Assembly (NCBI GenBank): GCA_003483645.1
Contig: DMYM01000408.1
Location: forward strand, 540 to 9,084
Source of the DNA: Verrucomicrobiales bacterium
GTDB lineage: Bacteria > Verrucomicrobiota > Verrucomicrobiia > Verrucomicrobiales > Akkermansiaceae
DNA length: 8,545 bases
Direction: 5' to 3'
Each line of letters starts with the position of its first letter. Within the stretch, counting starts at the first letter, position 1. Both the position numbers and the translations under genes were made by a program. The notes under the pieces were generated by a model. It had not been told where the DNA came from. It saw nothing but the letters and a program-made list of their open reading frames with translations, and made no database searches. This document shows positions 8,101 to 8,545 of the stretch, piece by piece.

Positions 8101-8545
8101 CTGCGATCCCCGCTCGCTGGGCATCGGTGCCACCTGCAAACTTGGAAGGAGCCTGTGGAACAACCGCATCCTCCGGCGCCTCTCCCGTGCCAAAGCAATA
8201 AATGCGTCCCGAATCGGAGGACACGAGCAACTTGCCACCCGCCACGGCCAGGCCGGCGGCTTTTCCATGAATGGGCGCCCGCCACAACTCCTTCCCGTGC
8301 TCGGCGGACAGGGCGACAACAAATTCCTGGCCGCCCGCAAAGACAACATCACGGGTAGCGATCAGGGAGGAATATGCTTCAATGGGGGTCTTCCAGCGCA
8401 CCGCATCCAGGCTCGCCTCATGGGCCTCTTCCTCCGCGAGCATCGCCTTCAGAGCCCCGGCCTGCTTCAGGATCTCCTTCTTCAGATTCGCGACATTCTT
8501 CCCGTTGCGTTCCTTCGGATCCTTGCTCTCCTCCACGCGCAACAG
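5129..8545 (-). CDS. Partial: PQQ-like beta-propeller protein with inserted methyltransferase-like segment, malectin-like and DNRLRE modules
   Basis: The frame is open to the window edge, so the N-terminus and any signal peptide are missing; 1138 residues are visible. Numbering here starts at the TTG codon 8540-8542, which is internal and not a true start. Residues 10-48 are charged and helical. PQQ-like propeller repeats end in motifs such as VALSAEHGKELW (76-87), LAYDAYNGSKLW (375-386), FAYEAVSGKHLW (479-490), VALDLKTGNELW (556-567) and AVVDASTGRELW (621-632). The propeller is interrupted at about 135-290 by a Rossmann, methyltransferase-like segment (VAGLETGELAWEL, then VIAIDPD, then VVVSESAL). 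A conserved-looking block with C686, C724, C744 and C746 closes the propeller. Residues about 781-955 resemble malectin (YTVRLHFAELEES, LAGLQIIR), and about 979-1137 resemble DNRLRE (DSRVSLKEKDRNEASNENL, then DWEESGITFNKQP). These last two modules suggest carbohydrate binding or extracellular location. I recall similar giant propellers in Planctomycetota and Verrucomicrobiota. No paired-cysteine PQQ site is visible, so quinoprotein enzyme activity is not supported. The stop is TAG at 5129-5131. Confidence 0.93.
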   Translation of the reverse strand: MLRVEESKDPKERNGKNVANLKKEILKQAGALKAMLAEEEAHEASLDAVRWKTPIEAYSSLIATRDVVFAGGQEFVVALSAEHGKELWRAPIHGKAAGLAVAGGKLLVSSDSGRIYCFGTGEAPEDAVVPQAPSKFAGGTDAQRAGIAGVLHEVTKALPRGGGYALVAGLETGELAWELMHKAGLKVIAIDPDAQVVAKVRKALGATGVYGSSIHVLHGATEQLPNYFANVVVSESALFSGKVPYEPEEIASKVRPLGGTVLIGQPPGSDPRVAMSADDVKMWLDRLKLGVPAESAGDVPWGSVSRGALNGAGSWTHQYGTSGNTGFSNEKRLTAPLGVLWYGAPGPTEMINRHSQGTPPVSLDGRMFIVGENVLLAYDAYNGSKLWEASYEGQTRYRTQSVPGNIAADRNGAFLATKNVCYRFHPETGEVLNLFEIPKGIRKASSTWSYLGIHDGIVIGSMSASLIPGSGRSRYSKALFAYEAVSGKHLWTYMGDSISQMTIAAGDGRVFLVDGRMTTEQLEERLKQDRSHLAKLTGTAREKAEKRIKAADRKLAVALDLKTGNELWSKVLDFTNCTGLSRGAGELMMMYHDQALIFAGASGNGHYWKQFLAGEFKQRKLAVVDASTGRELWHKDANYRIRPLVMGETIVAEPWAYDLRTGKQKTRRHPTTGEESPWEFLRMGHHCGHVSATENLLFFRSGSTAYYDLKSDAGVSHFSGMRTGCTINMIPANGLLHIPEASAGCQCLFAIQSTVTLEPVGEERDRAWGIFATPGPVLPVKHLHLNFGAPGDRRDHDGNLWLSYPRPRSDSRIAPLELNLDLEVNGSESTTTYMRTAETRNIKGTDKSWVYSSGYEGIEKLGVAVIGPDHKAGLYTVRLHFAELEESEKELRKFDISLQGKVVEKDLEPRTAAGSPRKAIVREFKDVEIFEWLEIGLTPHADSARSPTLAGLQIIRTGDLSKPKPISYRYPPEWPKDKPEIVLKAVADSRVSLKEKDRNEASNENLTIDGGADSMNDSAYSMLYLKFDLSGVPGQPVAMKLRLKCLGAGSRKVGDIYQTESDWEESGITFNKQPQRGVRVGRIGKVGEKARLEKRLIFIDDGVEEFSLLLQPTSTDGIRFGSRESKTPPELVVVYEPE

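Noticed and set aside
8540..8542. TTG as the start codon of the propeller protein
   Set aside because: The frame continues open upstream to the window edge (CTG at 8543-8545), no ribosome binding site or signal peptide follows, and the protein would begin mid-helix. The true start is outside the window.
5129..8545. Classification of the propeller protein as a PQQ-dependent alcohol dehydrogenase
   Set aside because: PQQ-like repeats are present, but the vicinal cysteine pair and a fused heme c domain typical of those enzymes are not seen; repeats of this kind also occur in non-enzymatic BamB-like propellers.

Overview
The window holds four genes, all read right to left on the minus strand and almost end to end, with no gene on the plus strand. 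In transcription order they are: (1) a very large secreted-type protein, cut by the right window edge, with a PQQ-like beta-propeller carrying an inserted Rossmann/methyltransferase-like segment, followed by malectin-like and DNRLRE modules; (2) a Sec-exported di-heme 'planctomycete cytochrome' protein (PSCyt1/DUF1587/DUF1595/DUF1592/DUF1588/DUF1585); (3) a Tat-exported DUF1552 protein; (4) an exported protein made almost entirely of ankyrin repeats. Gene 1 and gene 2 are 36 bases apart, genes 2 and 3 overlap by the four bases GTGA, and genes 3 and 4 overlap by about 30 bases. The last three, and probably all four, therefore look like one operon.

The organism is most likely in the PVC group (Verrucomicrobiota or Planctomycetota), with Acidobacteriota as an alternative. 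The basis is family content: the DUF1592/DUF1552 pair and the giant PQQ-propeller/malectin proteins are typical of these groups. The DNA is GC-rich and the coding density is very high. A genus cannot be named from the sequence.

Layout: 1-43 is a short tail after the last gene with nothing supportable in it. 44-1456 is the ankyrin protein, 1425-2756 is DUF1552, 2753-5092 is the di-heme protein, 5093-5128 is the only internal gap, and 5129 to the window end is the propeller mosaic, whose N-terminus lies outside. No RNA gene, mobile element, CRISPR array, promoter or convincing terminator was seen. The operon promoter must lie to the right of the window or inside the large gene.

How the genes may work together (inference): all the products appear to act outside the cytoplasm. 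One has two covalent c-heme sites. The propeller protein carries carbohydrate-binding-like modules, and the cytochrome has a beta-rich middle region that may be another. One DUF1552 protein has a histidine-rich core, and the ankyrin protein offers a long interaction surface. A cell-envelope redox or polysaccharide-handling assembly fits this set, but no function has been established for DUF1592/DUF1552 pairs that I know of, and nothing here shows a substrate.
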